Shown here: in pieces, positions 1-9,502 of the stretch
Position numbering within the stretch: position 1 is the stretch's first letter
How the letters are laid out: every line of letters begins with the position of its first letter
NCBI GenBank assembly: GCA_900548145.1
Contig: URJB01000066.1
Location: 1-9,654, forward strand
Source: an uncultured Eubacteriales bacterium
GTDB lineage: Bacteria > Bacillota > Clostridia > Christensenellales > Aristaeellaceae
Direction: 5' to 3'
DNA: 9,654 nucleotides
Position numbers and translations under genes: made by a program
The notes under the pieces: generated by a model
Seen by the model: only the letters and a program-made list of their open reading frames with translations
Database searches by the model: none
What the model was told of the DNA's origin: nothing

Positions 1-12
1 GGGGGCAGGGGT

Positions 13-31
13 GCAGGGGCAATGCCTCTGC
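13..31 (-). other. Imperfect stem-loop just after the nifJ stop codon
   Basis: GCAGGGGC at 13-20 and GCCTCTGC at 24-31 can pair at seven of eight positions around a 3-nt loop, immediately downstream of the nifJ TAA on the minus strand. No T-tract follows in the few bases left before the window edge, so this is not shown to be an intrinsic terminator. GCAGGGG is also directly repeated at 5-11 and 13-19. The structure could simply be part of a longer terminator or spacer cut by the window. Confidence 0.3.
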
Positions 32-3000
32 TTATTCGGCAAGGCTCTTGTACTTGGCGTACTTGGCCAGAGCGTCGGCTTCGTTCTTCTCGAACAGACC
101 TTCCGCCACATCGGGGAACATCTTGGCCAGAGAAGCGTAACGCACTTCGCCCTTCAGGAAGTCCTGATAGCCCTCGATCTTGGGCTCCTTGGAGTCCAGA
201 GTGAGCGGGTTCTTGCCCTGCTCGGCCAGTTCGGGATTGAAGCGGTACAGCGTCCAGTAGCCGCAGTCCACAGCCTTCTTGATCTCGGCCTGAGCCAGAC
301 CCATGTTGATGCCGTGGTTGATGCAGGGCGCGTAAGCGATGATCAGAGACGGGCCGTGATAGGCTTCGGCTTCGGTCATGGCCTTCAGCAGCTGAGCGGG
401 GTTGGCGCTCATGGCCACACAGGCCACGTACACGTAGCCATAGCTCATGGCCATCATGCCCAAATCCTTCTTCTTGGTCCGCTTGCCGGCAGCGGCGAAC
501 TTCGCGATGGAGCCGGTAGGCGTGGACTTGGAGGACTGTCCGCCGGTGTTGGAGTAGACCTCGGTGTCGAGCACCAGGATGTTGACGTCCTGATTCTGCG
601 CCAGCACGTGATCCACGCCGCCGTAGCCGATGTCGTAAGCCCAGCCGTCGCCGCCGAAGATCCAGAAGGACTTCTTGGTCAGCAGATCGGCGTCCTCGAT
701 AACCTTGCGAGCCAGCGTGCAGGCTTCGCAGTCGCACACCTTGCCGTTTTCGATCCACTTGGCTTCGTATTCGGTGCCGGTGAGGTCGATGCCGTCCTTG
801 CAGGCCGCCAGCAGCTTCTGGCCGGCTTCCTTGGACTTCTTGCCGTCTTCCATGTTGTCCAGCCATTCCTGACCGGCTTCCTTGATGGCGGGCTGGCACC
901 AGTCAACGGCGATCAGCGCGCGGACGTTGTCAGCCAGCTTGGCGCGGCGCTGGGTGATGGCCAGCTGCATACCGAAGCCGAACTCGGCGTTGTCTTCGAA
1001 CAGGCTGTTGGCCCAAGCGGGACCATGGCCGTCTTCGTTGGTGGTGTAGGGGCAGGTGGGGGCGGAACCGCCGTAGATGGAGGAGCAGCCCGTGGCGTTG
1101 GCGATCATCATGCGATCACCGAACAGCTGGGTAACCAGCTTGACATAGGGGGTCTCGCCGCAGCCCGCGCAAGCGCCGGAGAACTCGAAGAGGGGCTTCA
1201 GAGCCTGGCTGTTCTTGACGGTGGCCACATTCTCGATGCCCTTGACTTCGGGCACGGTCATGGCGAACTCCCAGTTCTTTTCTTCCTTGGCCTGAGTGTC
1301 CAGAGGCTTCATGACCAGGGCCTTTTCCTTGGCGGGGCAGACCTGCACGCAGTTGCCGCAGCCGGTGCAGTCCAGCGGGCTGACCTGCATACGGTACGCC
1401 ATGCCGGTGAATTCCTTGCCGGTGGCGGGCTTGGTGTCGTAGCCTTCGGGAGCGTTCTTCATGACTTCCTCAGAGGCATAGATAGGACGGATGCAGGCGT
1501 GGGGGCAGACCAGAGAGCAGTTGCCGCACTGGATGCAGTTGTCCTTCAGCCATTCGGGAACCATGACCGCGATGCCGCGCTTCTCGTACTTGGTGGTGCC
1601 GGTGGGCACAGCGCCGGTAGGATCGAACGCGCTGACGGGCAGGGTGTCGCCTTCCTGAGCCAGAATGGGCTCCACGAAGGTCTGGAAGTATTCGGTGGAC
1701 TTCACCTTCACAGGCTCGGCGCCGGTGGTGGCGTTCGCCCAGCTCTCGGGCACGTCGATCTTCACCAGACCGGAGATGGCGATGTCGATAGCGTCCCAGT
1801 TCTTCTTGACGATGGCGTCGCCCTTCTTGCCATAGGTCTTCTTGGCATACGCCTTCATGTATTCATCCGCCTGATCGTAAGGGATGACTTCCGCCAGCTT
1901 GAAGAAGGCAGCCTGCATGATGGTGTTGATGCGGTTGCCCATGCCGACCTTCAGGGCCAGATCAATAGCGTCGATGTTGTAGAAGCGGGCATGCTTCTTG
2001 GCCAGCAGCTGCTTCATCTTGGCGGGCAGCTTCTCATCCATTTCCTCAGCGGTCCAGGGGCTGTTCAGCAGGAACACGCCGCCGTCCTTCAGAGAGGAAA
2101 CCATATCGTACTTGGTGACGTAGCTGGGGTTGTGGCAGGCCACGAAGTCAGCGGCGTCGATCAGGTAGGTGGACTGGATGGGGGTCTTACCGAAGCGCAG
2201 GTGGCTCACGGTGATACCGCCGGACTTCTTGGAGTCGTAGCTGAAGTAGCCCTGCGCGTACATATCGGTGTGGTCGCCGATGATCTTGATGGAGTTCTTG
2301 TTGGCGCCAACGGTACCGTCGGAGCCCAGACCGTAGAACTTGCAGCACACGGTGCCTTCGGGAGCCGCGATGATCTGCTCGCCCAGCTTCAGGCTGGTGC
2401 CGGTCACGTCGTCGTTGATGCCCACGGTGAAGTGGTTCTTCATCTCGCCGGACAGGTTGTCATAAACAGCCTTGACCATGGTGGGGTTGAACTCCTTGGA
2501 GCCCAGACCGTAACGGCCGCCCACGACCTTGATGTCCGTGCGGCCGGTCTCAACCAGCGCAGCGCACACATCGGCGTACAGAGGCTCGCCCAGAGAACCG
2601 GGCTCCTTGGTGCGGTCCAGAACGGCGATGGTCTTGCAGGAGGCGGGGATAGCGGCCATCAGGTGCTTCACGCTGAAGGGACGGTACAGGTGGACTTTGA
2701 TCAGGCCCAGCTTTTCACCCTTCTTGTTGAGGTAGTTGATGGTCTCTTCGATGGTCTCGCAGCCGGAGCCCATGGCGATGATGACCCGCTCGGCATCGGG
2801 AGCGCCCACATACTGGAACAGCTTGTACTCGCGGCCCACCAGCTTGGAGACCTTCTTCATGATCTCTTCCACGATTTCGGGCACGGCGTTGTAGTACTTG
2901 TTGGCGGCTTCACGGTTCTGGAAGTAGATGTCGGGGTTCTGGGCGGTGCCCTTCTGATGCGGATGCTCAGGATTCAGGGCGCGCTCGCGGAAGGCCTTCA

Positions 3001-3595
3001 CCTTGTCCCAGGGAACCAGGGGCTCGATGTCCTTATAGTCGATAGCGTCGATCTTCTGCACTTCGTGGCTGGTACGGAAACCATCGAAGAAATGCAGGAA
3101 AGGCACGCTGCTCTCCAGCGTGGCCAGATGAGCGACCAGAGCCAGGTCCATGGCTTCCTGAACGCTGTTGGAGGCCAGCATGGCGAAACCGGTCTGACGG
3201 CAGGCCATCACGTCGCTGTGATCACCGAAAATGCTCAGGGCATGGGCGGCCAGAGCGCGGGCGCTGACGTGGAAAACGCAGGGCAGCAGCTCGCCGGAGA
3301 TTTTGTACATGTTGGGGATCATCAAAAGCAGACCCTGGCTGGCGGTGAAGGTGGTGGTCAGCGCACCGGCAACAAGGCTGCCGTGCACGGCGCCCGCCGC
3401 GCCCGCTTCGGACTGCATTTCGCTTACATGGACGGTCTGGCCGAAAAGATTCTTCGTGCCCTTGGCCGACCACTCATCCACGACCTCCGCCATGGGAGAG
3501 GAAGGGGTGATGGGGTAAATGGCTGCCACGTCGCTGAACGCATACGCAACGTGGCCAACGGCGGTATTGCCGTCAACGGTCATTTTGGTTGCCAT
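32..3595 (-). CDS. nifJ: Pyruvate:ferredoxin (flavodoxin) oxidoreductase, single-chain
   Basis: Oxidatively decarboxylates pyruvate with CoA to acetyl-CoA and CO2, reducing ferredoxin; cytoplasmic, TPP- and Fe-S-dependent. The product is 1187 aa, close to the usual 1170-1230 for the fused enzyme. Domain I carries YPITPSSP (27-34), Glu63 and Arg113, one residue offset from the Desulfovibrio africanus active-site residues as I recall them. Two ferredoxin-type 4Fe-4S motifs begin at C687 (CIQCGNC) and C743 (CTGCGNC). Cysteines for the proximal cluster appear at C809, C812, C837 and C1091. The TPP/Mg motif runs from GDGW (982) to YSNTGGQ (1014-1020). The ATG at 3595 is chosen because AGGAGG (3604-3609) lies 8 nt upstream and the protein then starts MATKMTVDGN; the 28-residue longer frame to 3679 overlaps the leader hairpin and has no homologous look. 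It has its own promoter and is probably monocistronic, with possible read-through from recX. No TTA, CTA or TCA codon is used. Function is confident; the direction in vivo is inferred. Confidence 0.97.
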   Translation of the reverse strand: MATKMTVDGNTAVGHVAYAFSDVAAIYPITPSSPMAEVVDEWSAKGTKNLFGQTVHVSEMQSEAGAAGAVHGSLVAGALTTTFTASQGLLLMIPNMYKISGELLPCVFHVSARALAAHALSIFGDHSDVMACRQTGFAMLASNSVQEAMDLALVAHLATLESSVPFLHFFDGFRTSHEVQKIDAIDYKDIEPLVPWDKVKAFRERALNPEHPHQKGTAQNPDIYFQNREAANKYYNAVPEIVEEIMKKVSKLVGREYKLFQYVGAPDAERVIIAMGSGCETIEETINYLNKKGEKLGLIKVHLYRPFSVKHLMAAIPASCKTIAVLDRTKEPGSLGEPLYADVCAALVETGRTDIKVVGGRYGLGSKEFNPTMVKAVYDNLSGEMKNHFTVGINDDVTGTSLKLGEQIIAAPEGTVCCKFYGLGSDGTVGANKNSIKIIGDHTDMYAQGYFSYDSKKSGGITVSHLRFGKTPIQSTYLIDAADFVACHNPSYVTKYDMVSSLKDGGVFLLNSPWTAEEMDEKLPAKMKQLLAKKHARFYNIDAIDLALKVGMGNRINTIMQAAFFKLAEVIPYDQADEYMKAYAKKTYGKKGDAIVKKNWDAIDIAISGLVKIDVPESWANATTGAEPVKVKSTEYFQTFVEPILAQEGDTLPVSAFDPTGAVPTGTTKYEKRGIAVMVPEWLKDNCIQCGNCSLVCPHACIRPIYASEEVMKNAPEGYDTKPATGKEFTGMAYRMQVSPLDCTGCGNCVQVCPAKEKALVMKPLDTQAKEEKNWEFAMTVPEVKGIENVATVKNSQALKPLFEFSGACAGCGETPYVKLVTQLFGDRMMIANATGCSSIYGGSAPTCPYTTNEDGHGPAWANSLFEDNAEFGFGMQLAITQRRAKLADNVRALIAVDWCQPAIKEAGQEWLDNMEDGKKSKEAGQKLLAACKDGIDLTGTEYEAKWIENGKVCDCEACTLARKVIEDADLLTKKSFWIFGGDGWAYDIGYGGVDHVLAQNQDVNILVLDTEVYSNTGGQSSKSTPTGSIAKFAAAGKRTKKKDLGMMAMSYGYVYVACVAMSANPAQLLKAMTEAEAYHGPSLIIAYAPCINHGINMGLAQAEIKKAVDCGYWTLYRFNPELAEQGKNPLTLDSKEPKIEGYQDFLKGEVRYASLAKMFPDVAEGLFEKNEADALAKYAKYKSLAE

Positions 3596-3603
3596 TAGTG
3601 TTC

Positions 3604-3609
3604 CCTCCT
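3604..3609 (-). promoter_or_regulatory. Ribosome binding site of nifJ
   Basis: The minus strand reads AGGAGG, 8 nt before the ATG at 3595. It decides the start codon against the longer in-frame option at 3679. Confidence 0.9.
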
Positions 3610-3634
3610 GTGTTGTGCTTGTGAATTTTGAAAG

Positions 3635-3669
3635 CCGTCTGTCCGGTTTGCTCATGAACAAACAGACGG
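3635..3669 (-). promoter_or_regulatory. Hairpin in the nifJ 5' leader
   Basis: CCGTCTGT (3635-3642) and ACAGACGG (3662-3669) form a perfect 8-bp stem closing a 19-nt loop; three more pairs (TTG 3648-3650 with CAA 3659-3661) are possible inside. The loop also holds an imperfect DNA dyad, TTTGCTCATGAACAAA (3647-3662). The stem starts about 12 nt after the predicted transcript start and ends 26 nt before the RBS, so it does not bury the RBS by itself. No T-tract follows, so it is not a terminator. It could stabilise the mRNA 5' end, or be an operator in DNA form; the sequence does not tell which. Confidence 0.6.
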
Positions 3670-3687
3670 GGGTTTCCAATCGTATCT

Positions 3688-3716
3688 ATTATAGAGAGTT
3701 GACAAAAGGTTGTCAA
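3688..3716 (-). promoter_or_regulatory. Consensus sigma-A promoter of nifJ
   Basis: On the minus strand TTGACA (3716-3711), a 17-bp spacer and TATAAT (3693-3688) match the housekeeping consensus at all twelve positions. Transcription should start near 3681, giving a leader of about 85 nt that carries the hairpin and AGGAGG. Such a perfect promoter fits a highly expressed catabolic enzyme and leaves repression as the obvious way to control it. Confidence 0.88.
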
Positions 3717-3717
3717 C
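3698..3717. promoter_or_regulatory. Candidate operator dyad covering the nifJ -35 box
   Basis: A perfect 20-bp inverted repeat with 8-bp arms and a 4-bp centre, GTTGACAA-N4-TTGTCAAC, covers the -35 hexamer and 13 bp of the spacer. A second palindrome, AAGGTTG-T-CAACCTT (3706-3720), overlaps it. A protein bound here would block RNA polymerase. The TTGnnAA-N4-TTnnCAA layout matches the architecture of Rex sites (TTGTTAA-N4-TTAACAA), but the two inner bases of each arm differ, so Rex is only a hypothesis. Confidence 0.55.
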
Positions 3718-3776
3718 CTTGGGGCGGTTTTTGGGAGACTGCTTTTTTCCGGGAAAACCGGCCCGATGAGGGAAAA

Positions 3777-4409
3777 TCAATCCTCCGGTTCCTGAATCGC
3801 CCGCTCTGCGGCGGCGCGGGCTTCCTCGAAGCCGTAGCCCCGCCGGGCCATGGCCATCAGCAGCTTCTGCATGGCCTTGCGGGGATCGGATTCCCGCTCA
3901 TAGCGACGCAGAAGCTTCCGGGCCAGCACCAGCGCCGCGTCGTCCGCTTCTTCTGCGTCCAGCGATTCCAGAGCCTGCTGGATCAGGGCGGGGGCGATCC
4001 CCTTGCGGCGAAGCTCCTGCGTGATGCGCGTCCGTCCCATCTGGCGGCGACTCAAAGACGCGGCATATTCCGTGGCGAAGGCCTCGTCGTTGAGAAAATG
4101 CTCTTTTTCCAGCTTGTACAGCACCATTTCGACGGTTTCGGGCAGATAGAACCTGTCCCGCAGCTTCTGTTCGATTTCCCCGGAGCTGCGGGCCCGCTGG
4201 GCCAGCAGGCTCACCGCCAGATTCAGCGCTTCGGGGTACTGCCGTGGCAAAAGCCACCGGGCCAGCTCGTCCCGCTGAAGCGCTTGGTCTTCCGCAAATT
4301 CCCGTTCTATCAGCAGGGCGCGGCTGACGAAAATTTTTTCTTCGCCGTTCAGGGTGACGATGACCCCTTTTTTGGAGCGCTCGACGGCGGTGATCAGATC
4401 ATCGGTCAT
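3777..4409 (-). CDS. recX: Regulatory protein RecX
   Basis: RecX binds RecA and RecA-DNA filaments and modulates recombination and SOS activity; cytoplasmic. The product is 210 aa, within the family range. It has a short N-terminal strand-rich segment (about 1-50, with VIVTLNGEEKIFVS) typical of Firmicutes RecX, followed by three tandem three-helix repeats at roughly 58-102, 103-150 and 151-205. The second repeat shows the recognisable FLNDEAFATEY and GRTRITQELRRKGI segments (105-138). The ATG at 4409 has GGGGAGG (4419-4425) 9 nt upstream. It overlaps the end of the serine hydrolase by 11 bp, so it is probably translationally coupled as the last gene of the lgt operon rather than next to recA. 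It ends in TGA. No intrinsic terminator with a T-tract is visible between it and nifJ. Identification rests on sequence pattern and is strong. Confidence 0.9.
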   Translation of the reverse strand: MTDDLITAVERSKKGVIVTLNGEEKIFVSRALLIEREFAEDQALQRDELARWLLPRQYPEALNLAVSLLAQRARSSGEIEQKLRDRFYLPETVEMVLYKLEKEHFLNDEAFATEYAASLSRRQMGRTRITQELRRKGIAPALIQQALESLDAEEADDAALVLARKLLRRYERESDPRKAMQKLLMAMARRGYGFEEARAAAERAIQEPED

Positions 4410-5571
4410 GGGCGGAAGCCTCCCCGAAAAAGAAGCGGATCAAGTCGCGGTTGATAACGGCCAGGTGCCCCTGCCGCTGCTCGCTGACGCCGCTGTTCAG
4501 ACAGGCGAACCCGCTGCCTTCTTCATCAAAAAACACGCCGTTCACCGCACCGTAGGCAAAGCCCTGATGCCCCCAAAGGGGCCTTTTTACGATGGTGGGG
4601 TCGTCCAGCTTGAGCAGCCCCATACCGTGGCGGAGACAGACCTCCTGCCGGGGCCAGGGCACGGTGGGATGCTGCATCAGGGACAGACATTCCGGGGAAA
4701 GAAAGCCGTCATGGCCGTTCCACGCGACCAACGCTAGCTTAGCCAGCGCTTCCGCCGTCAGAAAGAGACTACCGGAAGCCAGCAGATAATGACGCTCCGG
4801 GTCGGCTTCGGTCAGGGGAGCGGCGGCGGAGATACGTTTTTCCGCGTCGAAGCAGCGCTCCCGGGGCAGGACGCGCCAGCTGTCCGCCACGGGCTTTCCT
4901 TTCAGTGTGCTCAGGTCGAAAGTGGCCTGTACGCCCAGCGGCTGGAACAGGTTTTCCTGCGCCAGCTGCTCGAAGCTCTGGTGAAAGCGCTTTTCCAGTA
5001 GGCAGCCGATCAGCCCGGCGGCAAAATTGCTGTATCGGAATTGAAGACCAGGCAGGGATGCTGAGTAAGAGGCAGGATTGCGAAGCAAATTCATCAGCGG
5101 GACGGGCTGTTGAAAGGACGCGAAATAGGCCGGGCTGTCCACGATACTGGAGGTGTGATTCAGCAGCATCCCCAGCGTAATAGGTGCTTCCGGGTAATGG
5201 GGATTCTGAACGGACTCGCCCAGAAAGGCGGAAAGCTCCTCGCAGACGTTCAGCTTGCCCAGCGTTTGCAGCCGGAACACCAGCAGCGCCGTTACCATTT
5301 TGGCGATGGAAGCGGTGCGGAAGATGGTTTCAGCTGTGACGGGCTGGACGGAGGGTTCCATGCGGGCGTTCCCCGCAACGAAGCATTCCGTCGGCCGACC
5401 TTTTTCGAACCGCTGGATGCACGCGCCTACGGCGTGCTGCGCTTTCAGCAGTCGGCAGAGCCGGGCGTTTTCTTTTTCTGTACCGCCCTGCACGGAGGAA
5501 ATGGGGGAACGAAGACCCAAAAAGGGCAGGGCCAGTTGATAGAGCGTATTTTTCAGGTTTCCGGCGGGCAT
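4399..5571 (-). CDS. Serine hydrolase, beta-lactamase/penicillin-binding protein-like fold
   Basis: This is a member of the class C beta-lactamase-related family (serine beta-lactamases, DD-peptidases, esterases), 390 aa. The three catalytic motifs are visible: S88-I-A-K91 (nucleophile and base), Y180-S-N182, and H335-Q-G337 in place of KTG, as is common in the esterase/DD-peptidase-like branch. The start is set at ATG 5571 because AAAGGAG (5580-5586) sits 8 nt upstream; a GTG 29 codons further up has no supporting signal. The N-terminus (MPAGNLKNTLYQLALPFLGL) is only mildly hydrophobic and shows neither a clear signal peptide nor a lipobox, which is unusual for a cell-wall enzyme. It overlaps lgt by 19 bp and recX by 11 bp, so it belongs to the same operon. 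Unlike its neighbours it uses TCA or CTA codons (5062, 4999 and 4735). The substrate is unknown; peptidoglycan stem peptides, esters or small amides are all possible, and beta-lactam resistance should not be assumed. Confidence 0.85.
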   Translation of the reverse strand: MPAGNLKNTLYQLALPFLGLRSPISSVQGGTEKENARLCRLLKAQHAVGACIQRFEKGRPTECFVAGNARMEPSVQPVTAETIFRTASIAKMVTALLVFRLQTLGKLNVCEELSAFLGESVQNPHYPEAPITLGMLLNHTSSIVDSPAYFASFQQPVPLMNLLRNPASYSASLPGLQFRYSNFAAGLIGCLLEKRFHQSFEQLAQENLFQPLGVQATFDLSTLKGKPVADSWRVLPRERCFDAEKRISAAAPLTEADPERHYLLASGSLFLTAEALAKLALVAWNGHDGFLSPECLSLMQHPTVPWPRQEVCLRHGMGLLKLDDPTIVKRPLWGHQGFAYGAVNGVFFDEEGSGFACLNSGVSEQRQGHLAVINRDLIRFFFGEASAHDR

Positions 5572-6662
5572 GGTTCCGTCTCCTTTGCGGCATTTTCTTT
5601 GGGAGAAAAGGACGGGCCGGAAAGCCAGCCCACATACAGGGGAAGGGTCGCGCTGCACAGCGCGGTATGCAGGTGCAGGAAAAACGACGCGGGGAAGGCA
5701 GCGCAGAGCGCCAGCCCTGTCAGATCAAGAATAAGGGGCAGAAGCCAGAAAAAGCGGCCGCTTCCTTTCAGCGGAGCAAGGGACGCAAAACCGGCGGCAA
5801 GCCCCAGCAGAAGCACGAGACCATACCAGAGAGGCGCATTCAGCAGGAACCAGCGGGCGGTCAGCAAAAGGGCGGACAGCAGGGAAAGCCAGAGCTTCCG
5901 CCGCTTTTTGCCATAGCAGCCCCACAGCAGCCAACCGGCGGCGATGACGCAGAAGACCAGACTCAGCCATTGAGAAGCCCGCAGGGAACCCACGTACAGG
6001 CTGTCCTGCCGCAGCTGCTCGATGATGAACCGTCCGCTGCCGTAGATCAGCAGATACCACGCCAGCACATTGCCCGGACGGGTCTGCCGCTTGCGCATCG
6101 TCCACAGGGCGCAGAAGCCGCACAGATTCCAGAGAGATTCGTAGAAAAACGTGGCCATATGCCATACGTAGCCGCCGGTACCATCGGGGATCAGCACGCC
6201 CACGGGGAAAAACTGAAGCGCCGGGGACAAAATCTCCGGGCCGTAGCATTCCATATTGAAATAGTTGCCCCACCGTCCGATGGCCTGCGCCAGCAGCACG
6301 CCGGGGGCCAGCACATCCGTCAGCGTCAGAAAGTTCAGCTTTTTCCGCCGGGCATAAAGAAACACGGCCAGCATCCCGCCGAGGATCCCGCCGTAGATGG
6401 CAATGCCGCCCTCCCAGATATACAGAACAGAAACGGGATTCGCCCGGAACTGGTCGAGACTCATGAGCACGTAGTAGAGCCGCGCGCCCACGATCCCGGC
6501 GGGGATCGCCCACAGGGCCAGATCGATGATCGTGTCCTTGGGCAGCTTCCGGCGGCGTTCTTCTTTTTCCGCCAGCAAAATGGCGCAGAGAATGCCCATG
6601 ACGATCAGCGCACTGTACCAGCTGACCCCGGGCAAAAGGTTGCGGTTATAGGGAATCGCCAA
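5553..6662 (-). CDS. lgt: Prolipoprotein diacylglyceryl transferase with C-terminal membrane extension
   Basis: Lgt moves a diacylglyceryl group from phosphatidylglycerol to the lipobox cysteine of prelipoproteins, the first step of lipoprotein maturation, in the cytoplasmic membrane. The core (about 1-250) has the expected order: GARLYYV (59-65), IWEGGIAIYGG (82-92), the family signature GRWGNYFNMECYG (129-141, Tyr134 where Phe is usual), HMATFFYES (168-176) and YGSGRFIIEQLRQD (207-220). Tyr90 occupies the position of the E. coli histidine (His103), as is common in Firmicutes. Family members usually end near residue 260-280; here about 115 more residues follow, with four hydrophobic stretches (about 257-274, 278-297, 303-325, 326-347) and a polar tail. 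The start codon is TTG at 6662, supported by GGAAGGGG (6671-6678) 8 nt upstream and a promoter 35-60 bp away; no in-frame ATG fits. It is first in the operon, overlapping the serine hydrolase by 19 bp. Confidence 0.93.
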   Translation of the reverse strand: MAIPYNRNLLPGVSWYSALIVMGILCAILLAEKEERRRKLPKDTIIDLALWAIPAGIVGARLYYVLMSLDQFRANPVSVLYIWEGGIAIYGGILGGMLAVFLYARRKKLNFLTLTDVLAPGVLLAQAIGRWGNYFNMECYGPEILSPALQFFPVGVLIPDGTGGYVWHMATFFYESLWNLCGFCALWTMRKRQTRPGNVLAWYLLIYGSGRFIIEQLRQDSLYVGSLRASQWLSLVFCVIAAGWLLWGCYGKKRRKLWLSLLSALLLTARWFLLNAPLWYGLVLLLGLAAGFASLAPLKGSGRFFWLLPLILDLTGLALCAAFPASFFLHLHTALCSATLPLYVGWLSGPSFSPKENAAKETEPCPPET

Positions 6663-6691
6663 GCGTTTCGCCCCTTCCCAAAGTTTTATTC

Positions 6692-6720
6692 ATTATAGCT
6701 TTGGCAAATTGGGGTGTCAA
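6692..6720 (-). promoter_or_regulatory. Consensus sigma-A promoter of the lgt operon
   Basis: On the minus strand TTGACA (6720-6715), a 17-bp spacer and TATAAT (6697-6692) match consensus at all positions. The start should fall near 6685, leaving a short leader of about 22 nt just long enough for the RBS of the TTG-started lgt. It would serve lgt, the hydrolase and recX. Confidence 0.87.
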
Positions 6721-6735
6721 GAATACAAAAAAATG

Positions 6736-6764
6736 TTGAAATTTCTCAATAAAACGGGTATACT
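6736..6764 (+). promoter_or_regulatory. Sigma-A promoter of ppdK
   Basis: TTGAAA (6736-6741), a 17-bp spacer and TATACT (6759-6764) give a near-consensus promoter pointing at ppdK. The predicted start near 6771 leaves a leader of about 80 nt. It is divergent from the lgt promoter, with 15 bp between the two -35 boxes, so the polymerases would compete or one regulator could act on both. Confidence 0.8.
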
Positions 6765-6831
6765 AAATTGGTTGGTGAAAGGATGAGCATTGGGGAATGG
6801 TTCCGCCGGTGATTCGTCCGCGATCTATATA

Positions 6832-6837
6832 AGGAGG
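6832..6837 (+). promoter_or_regulatory. Ribosome binding site of ppdK
   Basis: AGGAGG lies 12 nt before the ATG at 6850, a longer spacing than usual but the only strong site. It supports this start rather than the TTG at 6790, which would lie upstream of the RBS. Confidence 0.75.
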
Positions 6838-6849
6838 AAAGCTGACACA

Positions 6850-9486
<2,637 letters not shown>

Positions 9487-9502
9487 TTTTCCCCGGTTTT
9501 TT

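Noticed and set aside
11..3598. 1195-codon open frame on the plus strand opposite nifJ
   Set aside because: It shares exact codon boundaries with nifJ, so it is open only because nifJ lacks TTA, CTA and TCA. The translation is low-complexity, rich in Gly, Ala, Val, His and Leu, resembles no family I know, and has no RBS.
3596..3679. 28-residue N-terminal extension of PFOR
   Set aside because: It would run through the leader hairpin and the AGGAGG site. The normal family N-terminus begins at the ATG at 3595.
3519..4454. Plus-strand open frame across the nifJ start, leader and recX
   Set aside because: It is antisense to recX in the same codon register and runs through the nifJ promoter. There is no plausible start signal.
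5667..6698. Plus-strand open frame opposite lgt
   Set aside because: Mirror of the lgt codons; rich in Gln, Arg and Pro, with no start signal. The lgt frame has clear family motifs.
6681..6702. ATG just after the lgt -10 box as an alternative lgt start
   Set aside because: It is out of frame with lgt, reaching a stop after 15 codons, and lies at or before the predicted transcript start. The TTG with a good RBS is preferred.
6738..6749. Weak dyad (GAAATTTC with flanking TTGA/TCAA) at the ppdK -35
   Set aside because: The arms are short and imperfect in an AT-rich stretch; this is not distinguishable from chance.
6783..6812. Nine-codon leader ORF (MSIGEWFRR) upstream of ppdK
   Set aside because: Its only SD-like sequence (AAAGG) abuts the ATG with almost no spacing, and there is no attenuator structure or run of regulatory codons. 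Chance is the simpler explanation.
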